From Roseitranquillus sediminis (lineage in GTDB: Bacteria > Pseudomonadota > Alphaproteobacteria > Rhodobacterales > Rhodobacteraceae), in the NCBI RefSeq assembly GCF_016918935.1, contig NZ_JAFFOB010000008.1:1-64000 (forward strand): 64,000 bases of DNA. The letters run 5' to 3'. The position numbers were made by a program, and so were the translations under genes. The number at the start of each line of letters is the position of its first letter. The first letter of the stretch is position 1. Shown here piece after piece: positions 34,570 through 43,071 of this stretch. The notes below the pieces were generated by a model that worked only from the letters and a program-made list of their open reading frames with translations, did no database searches and was not told the DNA's origin.

Positions 34570-35601
34570 ATGAAGATCACTACCCTAGGCGCCGCAGCCC
34601 TCGTGCTGACCGGCGGCCTCGGCCAGCAAGCCGTGGCGCAGGACGACATTCCCAACATGACGCTTCGCTGGGCGCACTTCGCCCCGGACGCCTGGGGCTC
34701 GGCCAAGGCCGAGCAGCTCTTCGCGAAGGAGATCGAGGAGCGGACGGACGGCAAGGTGAAGGTCCAGTTCTTCTGGAACGGATCGCTGGGGGGGCCGTCG
34801 GAGCTCATGGAGATGGTGCAGACGGGCGCCGTCGACATCGCGAGCTTCCCGCCGACCTACTACCCGGCCCAGTGGCCGATGATCGGCCTGACGAACAGCC
34901 TGCCCATGACCTGGGACGACGCCGACATGGCGATGGACGTCCAGGAATACCAGATCGAGAACAACGAGGCGGTCCAGCAGGAGCTCGCGGACAACGGGCT
35001 CAAGGTCCTGCTGATCCACGGCCTGCCGCCCTACCGCCTGCAATGCACCCAGCCGGTGCGGACGATGGAGGACCTCGAGGGCCTGCGGATCCGCACCTTC
35101 GGTTCGTGGCCCCCCTACGTGATGGAGCAGATCGGCGCCATCCCGGTCAGCGTCACGCTCGGCGAGGTCTATGAAGGCCTGCAGCGGGGCAGCCTCGATT
35201 GCGGCTACAACCCCGTCGAGAACGCCGGCTTCCTCAAGCTCTACGAGGTCGCGCCGTACTGGATCGACATCAACTTCGGTGCGATCGCCGCCTACTCGAC
35301 CTTCACCAGCCAGGAGAACTGGGAGAGCTGGCCCGACAGCCTCAAGCAGATCGTCGAAGAGGCCTACGAGGTGGCGGTCGAGTACGAGAAGGCAAACTTC
35401 GCCCCCCTCGCCGAGCAGCACCTCGCCGACGCGCGCGAGGCGGGCGCAGAGGTGATCGAGTTCGAGGAGCAGGACAAGCTCGAGGCGATGTTCCCCGACA
35501 TGCTCGGCACATGGGAACAGGCCATGTGTGACGAGGGCATGTGCGAGGAGGCCAGGAGCGTCGTCGCCGACACCAAGCGCGTGATGGAAGAGCAGCAGTG
35601 A
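34570..35601 (+). CDS. dctP: TRAP transporter solute-binding protein DctP (system 1)
   Basis: 343 aa from ATG 34570 with ribosome site AGGGAGGA; a longer in-frame extension upstream has no support. Signal peptide ends QQAVAQDD. Mature part has the DctP pattern: LRWAHFAPDAWGSAKAEQLF, VKVQFFWNGSLGGPSELMEM, VRTMEDLEGLRIRTFGSWPP with the arginine that binds the ligand carboxylate, and QRGSLDCGYNPVENA. Delivers a carboxylate to DctQM. Cysteine pair near the C-terminus (MCDEGMCEEA) may form a disulfide. First gene of an operon running to about 43.8 kb. Confidence 0.92.
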   Translation: MKITTLGAAALVLTGGLGQQAVAQDDIPNMTLRWAHFAPDAWGSAKAEQLFAKEIEERTDGKVKVQFFWNGSLGGPSELMEMVQTGAVDIASFPPTYYPAQWPMIGLTNSLPMTWDDADMAMDVQEYQIENNEAVQQELADNGLKVLLIHGLPPYRLQCTQPVRTMEDLEGLRIRTFGSWPPYVMEQIGAIPVSVTLGEVYEGLQRGSLDCGYNPVENAGFLKLYEVAPYWIDINFGAIAAYSTFTSQENWESWPDSLKQIVEEAYEVAVEYEKANFAPLAEQHLADAREAGAEVIEFEEQDKLEAMFPDMLGTWEQAMCDEGMCEEARSVVADTKRVMEEQQ

Positions 35602-36200
35602 CACCAGGCGGCTCGCAGCGCGGGCCGTCGGAGATCCCCGCGGCGGCCAGGCCGCGGGGATGGGCTGCGGCGATCGACCGGATCATGGCCGAGCTGGTCC
35701 GTGCCGCCCTCGTCGTGGCCGCGACCTGCGTCGCCGGGATCGTCGTCATCGGGGCATGGGACACGGTGGGACGGCTCATGGCCAAACCCCTTCTCGGCGC
35801 GGTCGAGATGACCGAGTCGCTTTTGGCCGCCACGATCTTCCTCGCGCTTCCCTATGCGCAGCGGCAGCACCGTCACGTCATCGTCGATATCGTCATCCAG
35901 AGCGTTCCGCGGGCAGCCAGGCGGATCACGCATTTCGTCGCGCTGGTCTTCACCTTCGCCGCCTTCGCGCTGCTCTTCTTGCAGAGCCTGCAGGGTGCAC
36001 TGCATTCCTGGTCGGTGGGAGAAGTGTCGTCGGGCGCCGTGGCGGTGCCGATCTGGCTGGCCAAGTCCCTCGCGACCGCAGGCCTCGCGATCGCCGCCGT
36101 GGAGACCTTCCGCCAGATCGTCTTCGCCATCGCCTGGCCCGACCTCGAGAGCGGCGGCGACGCGACCAATCCCGAGGCCGCGCACATGGGAAGCGAGTGA
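35598..36200 (+). CDS. dctQ: TRAP transporter small permease DctQ (system 1)
   Basis: 200 aa if translated from GTG 35598, which overlaps the dctP stop (GTGA); ATG 35685 is another possible start. Four helices are visible: ALVVAATCVAGIVVIGAWDT, ESLLAATIFLALPYAQRQHR (with the DctQ-type ...R.H.HV), FVALVFTFAAFALLFLQSLQ and PIWLAKSLATAGLAIAAVET. Overlaps dctM by one base (TGATG). Membrane partner that docks with DctM. Confidence 0.85.
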   Translation: MTPGGSQRGPSEIPAAARPRGWAAAIDRIMAELVRAALVVAATCVAGIVVIGAWDTVGRLMAKPLLGAVEMTESLLAATIFLALPYAQRQHRHVIVDIVIQSVPRAARRITHFVALVFTFAAFALLFLQSLQGALHSWSVGEVSSGAVAVPIWLAKSLATAGLAIAAVETFRQIVFAIAWPDLESGGDATNPEAAHMGSE

Positions 36201-37510
36201 TGGATCCCTTTACCGTCGCCCTCCTCGCCATCGTCGGCATGCTGGTGCTGATGGCGGCAGGCATCCCGGTCGCGGTCGCGATGATCGCCGCCTCGGCCGC
36301 GGGGATGCTCTCGAGCGTGGGGCTGGGCTTCACCCTGACCACGTTCCGCACGCTGCCCTTCGCCACCGGCAGCTCCTACGCCTTCGCCGCGGTGCCGACC
36401 TTCGTGGCCATGGGGATCATCGCGGGCTCGTCCGGGATCGTCGCCGACGTCTACCGCTCGGCCGACATGTGGCTCGCGCGGATGCGCGGCGGCCTCTACA
36501 TGGCGACGACCTGCGCATCGGCCGGGTTCGGCGCGATCAACGGCTCCACGATCGTGGGGGCGGCGCTCTTCACCCGGATCGCGCTGCCCGAGATGATCAA
36601 GCTCGGCTACGACCGGGCCGCGTCGGCCGGCTGCATCGCCGCGGCCGGGACGTTCGCGGCAATGATCCCGCCGTCGATCACCATGGTCCTCTATGGAATC
36701 CTGACGAACGAATCGATCGGCCAGATCCTGATCGCGGGCCTCCTCCCGGGGGTGCTGACGGCGGTGGTCTACCTCGTCGGCATCATGGTCTTCGTGCGCA
36801 TCTCGCCGAGATGGGCGCCGCCGTCCGACCGCTCGTTCTCGCTGGGCGAGCGGGTGCGCAGCCTCAAGTCGGTGTGGCCAATCGGCATAATCGCCTTCAT
36901 CGTCGTGGGCGGCATCTATTCCGGCACCGTCTCGCCGTCGGCGGCGGGGGCGGTGGGCGCGCTGGCCGCGCTCCTCGTGACGATCGTCATGCGCCGCATG
37001 GACATGCCGACCTTCTCCAGGGCGATGGCGGACTCGGCTGCGACGACGGCGGTGATGTTCTTCATCGTGATCGGCGGCCTCGCCTTCTCGCGGCTGCTCC
37101 TGGTCACGGGCTTCGTCAACGACGTTCTGGGAGGGATCGAGGCCTTGGGGCTTTCGCCGGCCCTGCTGCTCCTGGTGATGGTCTTCGTCTACCTGATCCT
37201 CGGAATGCTCATGGACCCGATCTCGATGATGGTGATGACGGTCCCCATCGTGCATCCGATCGTGACCGGCCTGGGCTACGACCCGATCTGGTTCGCCATC
37301 ATCATGGTCAAGCTGATCGAGCTGTCGTGCATCACGCCACCCGTGGGGCTCAACCTCTTCGTGGTGGCGGGGACGACCAAGGGGCTGGTGTCGATCCGCG
37401 AGGTCTATCGCGGTGTGCTGCCGTTCGTCTTCCTCGAGGTCGTGACGCTCAGCATCCTGATCCTGGTGCCGCAGATCACCCTCTATCTGCCGACCCTCAT
37501 GCTGAGGTGA
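36200..37510 (+). CDS. dctM: TRAP transporter large permease DctM (system 1)
   Basis: 436 aa, the usual DctM length. Twelve or more hydrophobic segments, with family signatures AAGIPVAVAMIAASAAGML, GFGAINGSTIVGAALFTRIA (the conserved G...GS..A), AAAGTFAAMIPPSITMVLYG, and C-terminal LGMLMDPISMMVMTVPIVHP followed by LIELSCITPPVGLNLFVVAG. Sodium-coupled uptake of the DctP ligand. Translationally coupled to dctQ. Confidence 0.95.
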   Translation: MDPFTVALLAIVGMLVLMAAGIPVAVAMIAASAAGMLSSVGLGFTLTTFRTLPFATGSSYAFAAVPTFVAMGIIAGSSGIVADVYRSADMWLARMRGGLYMATTCASAGFGAINGSTIVGAALFTRIALPEMIKLGYDRAASAGCIAAAGTFAAMIPPSITMVLYGILTNESIGQILIAGLLPGVLTAVVYLVGIMVFVRISPRWAPPSDRSFSLGERVRSLKSVWPIGIIAFIVVGGIYSGTVSPSAAGAVGALAALLVTIVMRRMDMPTFSRAMADSAATTAVMFFIVIGGLAFSRLLLVTGFVNDVLGGIEALGLSPALLLLVMVFVYLILGMLMDPISMMVMTVPIVHPIVTGLGYDPIWFAIIMVKLIELSCITPPVGLNLFVVAGTTKGLVSIREVYRGVLPFVFLEVVTLSILILVPQITLYLPTLMLR

Positions 37511-37574
37511 GCCAGGCCGCCCGATGCGCGGCGGCGACGGAAGATGTGGGAACAATGACGGGAGGAGGCCCTAC

Positions 37575-38384
37575 ATGGGCGAGGACGTCTACGAGGTACA
37601 GGCCGTTCGCTACGCGACGAGCCCCGATCGCAAGCGGTTCCACAACTGCCTGCACTGCGCGCCCGGCGACGTTCACGACGCGATGCCGATGGACTTCTAC
37701 GTCTGGGTGATCCGCAACGCCCAGCGGACCATCGTCGTCGACACTGGCTCCCGCGACTGGAAGTGCGTTCAGCGCGGGCACGAGTACATTCGCTCGCCCA
37801 TCGAGGGGCTTGACGCCCTGGGTGTCGCGCCCAACCGGGTGGACGACGTCGTCCTCACCCACATGCACTGGGACCACGCGGGAAACATCGACGGGTTCGC
37901 GAACGCGCATATCCACCTGCAGCAGGCCGAGATGCGCAACGTCACCTCGCAGGACATGGCCGATCCGGCGATCAACACGTTCTTTCTCGTCGACGATGTC
38001 TGCACCGTGGTGCAGCGGCTCTTCGAGGGCCGGGTGACGTTTCACGAGCGCTCGCGCGAGATTGCCTCCGGGATCAGCGTCCACGAGGTCGGCGGCCATT
38101 CGGCGGGAATGCAGATCGTCCGGGTCAACACCGCCCGCGGCTGGGTCGTGCTCGCCTCGGACGCGACGCATTTCTACGCCAACTATCGCGAGCGGAACCC
38201 GTTTCCGGTGCTCTACAACTTCCAGGACACGGTGAAGGGGTGGGACCGCTGCCTCGAGCTGGCGGACAGCCCCGACCATGTCATCCCCGGGCACGACCCC
38301 CTCGTTCTCAGGCGATATCCGGCCGTCTCCGGCGCGCTGGAAGGCGACGCGGTGCGGCTCGACGCCGATCCGATCGAACCGTGA
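37575..38384 (+). CDS. metallo-beta-lactamase fold hydrolase, AHL-lactonase-like
   Basis: 269 aa from ATG 37575, ribosome site GGGAGGAGG. Zinc site complete: VVLTHMHWDHAGNIDGF (HxHxDH), VHEVGGHSAGMQ (His), LASDATHFY (Asp) and VIPGHDPLVL (His). The order and YVWVIRNAQRTIVVDTGS resemble the AiiA/AttM lactonase group of the superfamily, which opens lactones. In a catabolic operon a lactone or thioester of a pathway intermediate is more likely than a signal molecule, but I cannot decide. Lies between a TRAP transporter and two dehydrogenases. Confidence 0.88.
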   Translation: MGEDVYEVQAVRYATSPDRKRFHNCLHCAPGDVHDAMPMDFYVWVIRNAQRTIVVDTGSRDWKCVQRGHEYIRSPIEGLDALGVAPNRVDDVVLTHMHWDHAGNIDGFANAHIHLQQAEMRNVTSQDMADPAINTFFLVDDVCTVVQRLFEGRVTFHERSREIASGISVHEVGGHSAGMQIVRVNTARGWVVLASDATHFYANYRERNPFPVLYNFQDTVKGWDRCLELADSPDHVIPGHDPLVLRRYPAVSGALEGDAVRLDADPIEP

Positions 38385-38406
38385 CAGGCAGGGCAGGACG
38401 CACGCG

Positions 38407-39540
38407 ATGCAGATGAAAGCCGCAATCCTCTACGAGCAGGGCCTCGCCACCCCCTACGAGGAGACGCAGCCCCTCAGGATCGAGGAGGTGACGCTCGACC
38501 CGCCGGGACCGGGCGAGGTCCTCGTCGAGATCGCCGCCGCCGGTCTCTGCCACTCGGACCTCTCCACGATCGAGGGGCTGCGGCCGCGCAAGGTCCCGAC
38601 CGTGATGGGCCACGAGGCGGCCGGCATCGTCCGCGAGGTGGGCGAGGGCGTGACGCGGCTCAGGGAAGGCGACCATGTCGTCGCCGTCTTCGTGTCGAGC
38701 TGCGGCGAGTGCCGCTATTGCGCCGACAGCCGCCCCAACCTCTGCACCTCGTCGTGGACCGCCCGCGCCGAAGGGACACTAAAGTCGGGCGCGCGACGCC
38801 TGTCCCGCAACGGCACGGCGCTGCACCACTACACCGGCCTCTCGACCTTTGCCGAGTATGCGGTCGTGGCCGAGAACTCGCTGGTCGCGATCGACCGCTC
38901 GGTGCCGCTCGAGGTCGCGGCTCTCTTCGGCTGTGCCGTCGTCACCGGGGTGGGCGCCGTGATGAACACGGCGCAGATCCGCCCCGGGCGCAGCGCCGCC
39001 GTCGTCGGCCTCGGCGGCGTGGGGCTCAACGCGCTCCTCGGGCTGGTGGCCTCGGGCGCCTACCCGATCGTGGCGGTCGACCTTTCGACGGAGAAGCTCG
39101 AGCTCGCCCGGTCGCTCGGCGCCGACCACGGCGTGCTCGCCGGCACCGGGACGACGGCGCAGGAGGTGCGCGACCTGACGCGCGGCGGCGTCGACTTCGC
39201 CTTCGAGGCGGCCGGGTCGATCCCCGCAATGGAGACGGCCTACTCGCTGCTCGGCCGCGGCGGCACGGCCATCAGCGCCGGCCTGCCCGACCCGACGAAG
39301 ACCGTCTCCTATGCCCACGCGCCGATGGTCTCCGACGAGAAGACCGTCAAGGGCAGCTACATGGGCAGCTGCGTGCCGCAGCGCGACATTCCGCGCTTCA
39401 TCGACCTCTACCTTGCCGGGCGCCTGCCGGTAGACCGGCTGCGCACAGGCGACGTCAGCTTCGACACGATCAACCGCGGCTTCGACCTGCTCTCCTCGGG
39501 CAAGGTCGTGCGCCAAACTCTCCGGCCGCAGGCGGCCTGA
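38407..39540 (+). CDS. zinc-dependent alcohol dehydrogenase (MDR superfamily)
   Basis: 377 aa. Catalytic zinc ligands in AAAGLCHSDLSTIEGL and TVMGHEAAGIVREVG; structural zinc site CGECRYCADSRPNLC (C-x2-C-x2-C-x7-C); NAD-binding AAVVGLGGVGLNALLGLVAS; later GSYMGSCVPQRDIPRF, typical of the class III-like/benzyl alcohol dehydrogenase group. Oxidises a primary alcohol to an aldehyde. Followed 29 bp later by an aldehyde dehydrogenase, forming an alcohol-to-acid pair. Confidence 0.92.
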   Translation: MQMKAAILYEQGLATPYEETQPLRIEEVTLDPPGPGEVLVEIAAAGLCHSDLSTIEGLRPRKVPTVMGHEAAGIVREVGEGVTRLREGDHVVAVFVSSCGECRYCADSRPNLCTSSWTARAEGTLKSGARRLSRNGTALHHYTGLSTFAEYAVVAENSLVAIDRSVPLEVAALFGCAVVTGVGAVMNTAQIRPGRSAAVVGLGGVGLNALLGLVASGAYPIVAVDLSTEKLELARSLGADHGVLAGTGTTAQEVRDLTRGGVDFAFEAAGSIPAMETAYSLLGRGGTAISAGLPDPTKTVSYAHAPMVSDEKTVKGSYMGSCVPQRDIPRFIDLYLAGRLPVDRLRTGDVSFDTINRGFDLLSSGKVVRQTLRPQAA

Positions 39541-39569
39541 CCCCCAGAAAGACCGAAAGGACCACGGCG

Positions 39570-41048
39570 ATGGGAACTCAATACGACCTCTTCATCGACA
39601 ACGAACGCGTCAGCGCTCCCGACCAGGAGCGGTTTCCGGCGGTCAATCCGTTCACGGGCAAGGAATGGGCGTCGGTGCCGCAGGCGAGCGACGCCCAGGT
39701 CGCCGAGGCGATCGCCGCGGCCCGCCGGGCCTACGACAGTGGCTGGAACAGGACGACCGGCTACGAGCGGGCAAAGCTGATGCACCGCCTCGCGGACCTG
39801 CTTGACGCCAACGCCGACCGCATGGCCGAGATGGAGACCACCGACAACGGCAAGGTCATCCGCGAGACGCGCAGCCAGATGGGCTTTGCCGCCCGCGCCT
39901 ACCGTTTCTTCGCCGGGATGGCCGACAAGCTGACCGGCAGCACGATCCCGCTCGACCAGACCGAGGTCTTCGACTTCACGCGGCGCGAGCCGATCGGCGT
40001 GGCGGTCCTGATCACCGCCTGGAACTCGCCGATGGGGCTTCTGTCGAACAAGCTCGCCCCCGCACTCGCCGCCGGCTGCACCGTTGTCGTGAAGCCCTCC
40101 GAGCACGCCTCGGTCACGACGCTCGAATTCGCCGACCTGGTCAAGGAGGCGGGCTTTCCGCCCGGCGTCGTCAACGTCGTCACCGGCGACTACCGCACCG
40201 GGCAGGCCCTGCTGACGAGCGGTCGCGTCGACCGGGTGAGCTTCACCGGCAGCCCGGCGGTCGGCCGTCAGATCGCCGCGGACGCGGGCAAGGCGCTGGT
40301 CCCGGTGACGCTGGAGCTGGGCGGAAAATCCCCCAACATCATCTTCGACGACGCCGATCTCGACAAGGCGACGGTCGGCGCGCTCGCCGGCATCTTCGCC
40401 GCGACCGGGCAGACCTGCATCGCGGGGTCGCGCCTGCTGGTGCAGCGGGGCGTCTACGACGAGATCTCGCGGCGCCTGGTCGAGCGTGCCGGCCAGATCA
40501 AGCTGGGCAATCCGCTCGACAAGACGACCGAGATGGGCACGGCGGCGAACGAGCCGCAGTTCAAGCGCATCCTCGGCTCCGTCGAGAACGCGGTGAAGGA
40601 GGGCGCGACCCTCGCCACCGGGGGCAAGGCCGCCAAGGGCGAGCATCTGGGCCACGGCTTCTTCATCGAGCCCACGATCTTCACCGACGTGAAGAACTCG
40701 ATGACGCTGGCGCAGGAGGAGGTGTTCGGCCCCGTCCTGTCGATCATCCCCTTCGACACCGAGGAGGAGGCGATCGGGATCGCCAACGACACCAAGTACG
40801 GCCTCGCCTCGGGCGTCTGGACCACGAACCTGTCGCGCGCGATGCGGATGGTGCGGGCGATCCATGCCGGCACCGTCTGGGTCAACACCTACCGCGCCGC
40901 CTCGGTCATGGCGCCCTTCGGCGGGTACAAGGACTCCGGCTACGGCAAGGAGCGGGGCCTCGTCGCGCTCGAGGAGTTCCTGCACACCAAGAACGTCATG
41001 ATCGACTACTCCGACGAGGAGCGCGATCCCTTCGCCATCAAGGTGTGA
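39570..41048 (+). CDS. NAD(P)-dependent aldehyde dehydrogenase
   Basis: 492 aa from ATG 39570. Family motifs: ITAWNSPMGLLSNKLAPALA, GCTVVVKPSEHASVTTLEF, VSFTGSPAVGRQIAADAG, catalytic Glu in PVTLELGGKSPNIIF and catalytic Cys in AATGQTCIAGSRLLV, then QEEVFGPVLSIIPFDTEEEA. Oxidises an aldehyde (probably from the preceding alcohol dehydrogenase) to an acid. Soluble enzyme. A hairpin follows, which may reduce readthrough into the next genes. Confidence 0.93.
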   Translation: MGTQYDLFIDNERVSAPDQERFPAVNPFTGKEWASVPQASDAQVAEAIAAARRAYDSGWNRTTGYERAKLMHRLADLLDANADRMAEMETTDNGKVIRETRSQMGFAARAYRFFAGMADKLTGSTIPLDQTEVFDFTRREPIGVAVLITAWNSPMGLLSNKLAPALAAGCTVVVKPSEHASVTTLEFADLVKEAGFPPGVVNVVTGDYRTGQALLTSGRVDRVSFTGSPAVGRQIAADAGKALVPVTLELGGKSPNIIFDDADLDKATVGALAGIFAATGQTCIAGSRLLVQRGVYDEISRRLVERAGQIKLGNPLDKTTEMGTAANEPQFKRILGSVENAVKEGATLATGGKAAKGEHLGHGFFIEPTIFTDVKNSMTLAQEEVFGPVLSIIPFDTEEEAIGIANDTKYGLASGVWTTNLSRAMRMVRAIHAGTVWVNTYRAASVMAPFGGYKDSGYGKERGLVALEEFLHTKNVMIDYSDEERDPFAIKV

Positions 41049-41054
41049 CCCCGG

Positions 41055-41086
41055 CGCCGGCGCGTCCCTTCGAGCGCGCGCCGGCG
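41055..41086 (+). terminator. GC-rich hairpin after the aldehyde dehydrogenase gene
   Basis: CGCCGGCGCG at 41055-41064 pairs perfectly with CGCGCCGGCG at 41077-41086 (12-nt loop). No T tract. Within a same-strand gene series it may act as a partial terminator or a 3' end stabiliser for the upstream transcript. Confidence 0.5.
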
Positions 41087-41111
41087 ACAACCTCTCAGGA
41101 AAGGACCGCAA

Positions 41112-41582
41112 GTGGACCCGTCGACGGACGACTACATCGCGATCATGCAACTCTACGCCCGCTACGCGCGCGCCATCGACAGCGGCGACGGCGAAGGCTG
41201 GGCCAACTGCTATGCCACGGATGGGCAGTACCTGTCCTCGACCTTCGGCGAGTGCAACGGCAGAAGCGAACTCGCCGAGTTCGCCGCGGATCACTACCGG
41301 CGCTGGCTCGACCAGGGCATCCAGACCCGGCACTGGAACAATCAGGTGCTGCTGACCGACAACGGCGACGGCACGATCACCGGTTCGGTCTACGTGCTGC
41401 TCGCCGGCGTCAAGGCGGGCGAGGCGCCGGCGCTGCACCTGCAGACCGTCTACACCGACACGCTGGTCCGCGAAGCCGGCCGCTGGGTCCTGAGGCAGCG
41501 GCGCTCGGATGCCGACCAGCGGCCCGACCCGTCGCAGCTCGGCTTCAAGCGCTGGGACACCGGCGAGGGGATACGCGAATGA
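41112..41582 (+). CDS. SnoaL/NTF2-like fold protein
   Basis: 156 aa from GTG 41112 with ribosome site AGGAAAGG. The N-terminal IAIMQLYARYARAIDSGDGE and GWANCYATDGQYLSSTFGEC match the start of the SnoaL-like/ring-hydroxylating dioxygenase beta-type cone fold; HYRRWLDQGIQTRHWNNQVL and the C-terminal YTDTLVREAGRWVLRQRRSD follow the fold. Members are small isomerases, dehydratases or hydratases acting in pathways with no cofactor. It overlaps the next flavoprotein gene by 4 bp, so the two probably act on the same compound. Confidence 0.8.
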   Translation: MDPSTDDYIAIMQLYARYARAIDSGDGEGWANCYATDGQYLSSTFGECNGRSELAEFAADHYRRWLDQGIQTRHWNNQVLLTDNGDGTITGSVYVLLAGVKAGEAPALHLQTVYTDTLVREAGRWVLRQRRSDADQRPDPSQLGFKRWDTGEGIRE

Positions 41583-43045
41583 GCGGCACATACGATGTCG
41601 TCGTGGCGGGGTGCGGGATCGCGGGGCTGTCGGCCGCGGTCTCGGCGGCCGAGGCGGGCGCGCGCGTCGCCGTGCTCGAGCGGGCGACCGAGGAAGAGCG
41701 CGGCGGCAACACGCGCTGGACCGAGGCGTTCATGCGCATGAAGAGCGAGGACGAGGTCTCGGACGACTTCGAAGAGCATTTCATGGCCAATTCCGGGTTT
41801 CACCTCGACCCCGGGCTCGTGCAGGAGACGATGCGCGCCCCCGAGGACTGGCCGGCCATCGTCAAGGCGCTGTCGTTCACCGATCCCGAGCTGATCGGAA
41901 CGCTCGCGGCCGAGGCGGGGCCGACGCTCGGCTGGCTCAAGGGCTACGGCGTCACCTTCTCCGCGATGCCGAGCTACCTGATCACCCAGTCGACCACCCG
42001 GATCAGCCCGGTGGGGGGCGGCCAGGCCCTGATCGATGCGCTCGCCGCCGCGGCGGAGCGGCTGTCGGTCGACTTCTTCTACGAAACGACGGCCGAGGCC
42101 TTGCTCCTCGGGACGGACGGCGAGGTCTGCGGCATCCGCGCCTCGTCGCATGCAGGGCGCAATCAGCGTTTCATGGGCGCCGTGATTCTGGCCTGCGGTG
42201 GCTTCGAGGGCAACGCCGAGATGCAGGCGCGTTACTACGGCCCGGCGGCCCGCTACATCCGCCCGGTCGCCCGCGGCGGCTACTACAACCGCGGCGAGGG
42301 GATCCGGATGGCGCTGGACATCGGCGCGGCACCCTGCGGCGACTTCAGCGAATACCATGCCGAGCCGATCGATCCGCGCTCGGGCGAGTCCGAGGCGATC
42401 GTCTTCGTGTTTCCGTACGGCATCCTGGTCGACCAGAACGGCCGCCGGTTCATCGACGAGGCGTCGGACGCCGTCGACGCGATCTACGAGAACATCTCGC
42501 GCGTCATCAATCGGCTGCCGGGAGGGATCGCCTACGTGATCACCGATGCCGGGCTCGACGACGTCCCGAACTGGCAACGCACGGTACGCTCGTCCGAGAA
42601 GCCTTTCGTCGCGGACACGCTCGACGGACTGGCCGAGCAGATCGGTGTTCCGGCGGAGACACTCGCGGCAACCGTCGAGGCATTCAACGCGGCGACCGTC
42701 GACGGCACGTTCAGGCCGCTCGAGAAGGATGGACTCGGCACGCGCGGACTTGATCCGGCCAAGTCGAACTGGGCCCGCCCGATCACGCGCGGGCCCTATC
42801 GGGCCTGGCCAATCAGTTCAGCCAACTGCTTCACTTTCGGCGGCCTGCGCTGCAACAGCTCGGCCCAGGTCGTCGACCAGTCCGGCCGGTGCATCGACGG
42901 CCTCTACGCGGCCGGCGAGACGATGGGACTCTACTACGGGCGCTACACCGGGGCGACCTCCGTCCTGCGCGGCGCCGTCTATGGACGCATTGCCGGTCGT
43001 CACGCGGTCGAGCATGGCGCTGCCGCCACGCGCAGCGCGACCTGA
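41579..43045 (+). CDS. FAD-binding dehydrogenase, TcuA/fumarate-reductase-like (copy 2)
   Basis: 488 aa from ATG 41579. FAD site YDVVVAGCGIAGLSAAVSAA and ERGGNTRWTEAFMRM (parallel to the GGNTHWS of the 29531 protein); VILACGGFEGNAEMQARYYG; C-terminal GLYAAGETMGLYYGRYTGAT then SVLRGAVYGRIAGR. Same superfamily as copy 1 but clearly divergent, for example YTGATSV replaces YPAGTGL near the active site. Expected to desaturate a C-C bond next to a carboxylate or carbonyl. Coupled to the SnoaL-like gene. Confidence 0.85.
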   Translation: MSGTYDVVVAGCGIAGLSAAVSAAEAGARVAVLERATEEERGGNTRWTEAFMRMKSEDEVSDDFEEHFMANSGFHLDPGLVQETMRAPEDWPAIVKALSFTDPELIGTLAAEAGPTLGWLKGYGVTFSAMPSYLITQSTTRISPVGGGQALIDALAAAAERLSVDFFYETTAEALLLGTDGEVCGIRASSHAGRNQRFMGAVILACGGFEGNAEMQARYYGPAARYIRPVARGGYYNRGEGIRMALDIGAAPCGDFSEYHAEPIDPRSGESEAIVFVFPYGILVDQNGRRFIDEASDAVDAIYENISRVINRLPGGIAYVITDAGLDDVPNWQRTVRSSEKPFVADTLDGLAEQIGVPAETLAATVEAFNAATVDGTFRPLEKDGLGTRGLDPAKSNWARPITRGPYRAWPISSANCFTFGGLRCNSSAQVVDQSGRCIDGLYAAGETMGLYYGRYTGATSVLRGAVYGRIAGRHAVEHGAAATRSAT

Positions 43046-43071
43046 ACGAAAGCACCAGGAGAAAGAAGCGG

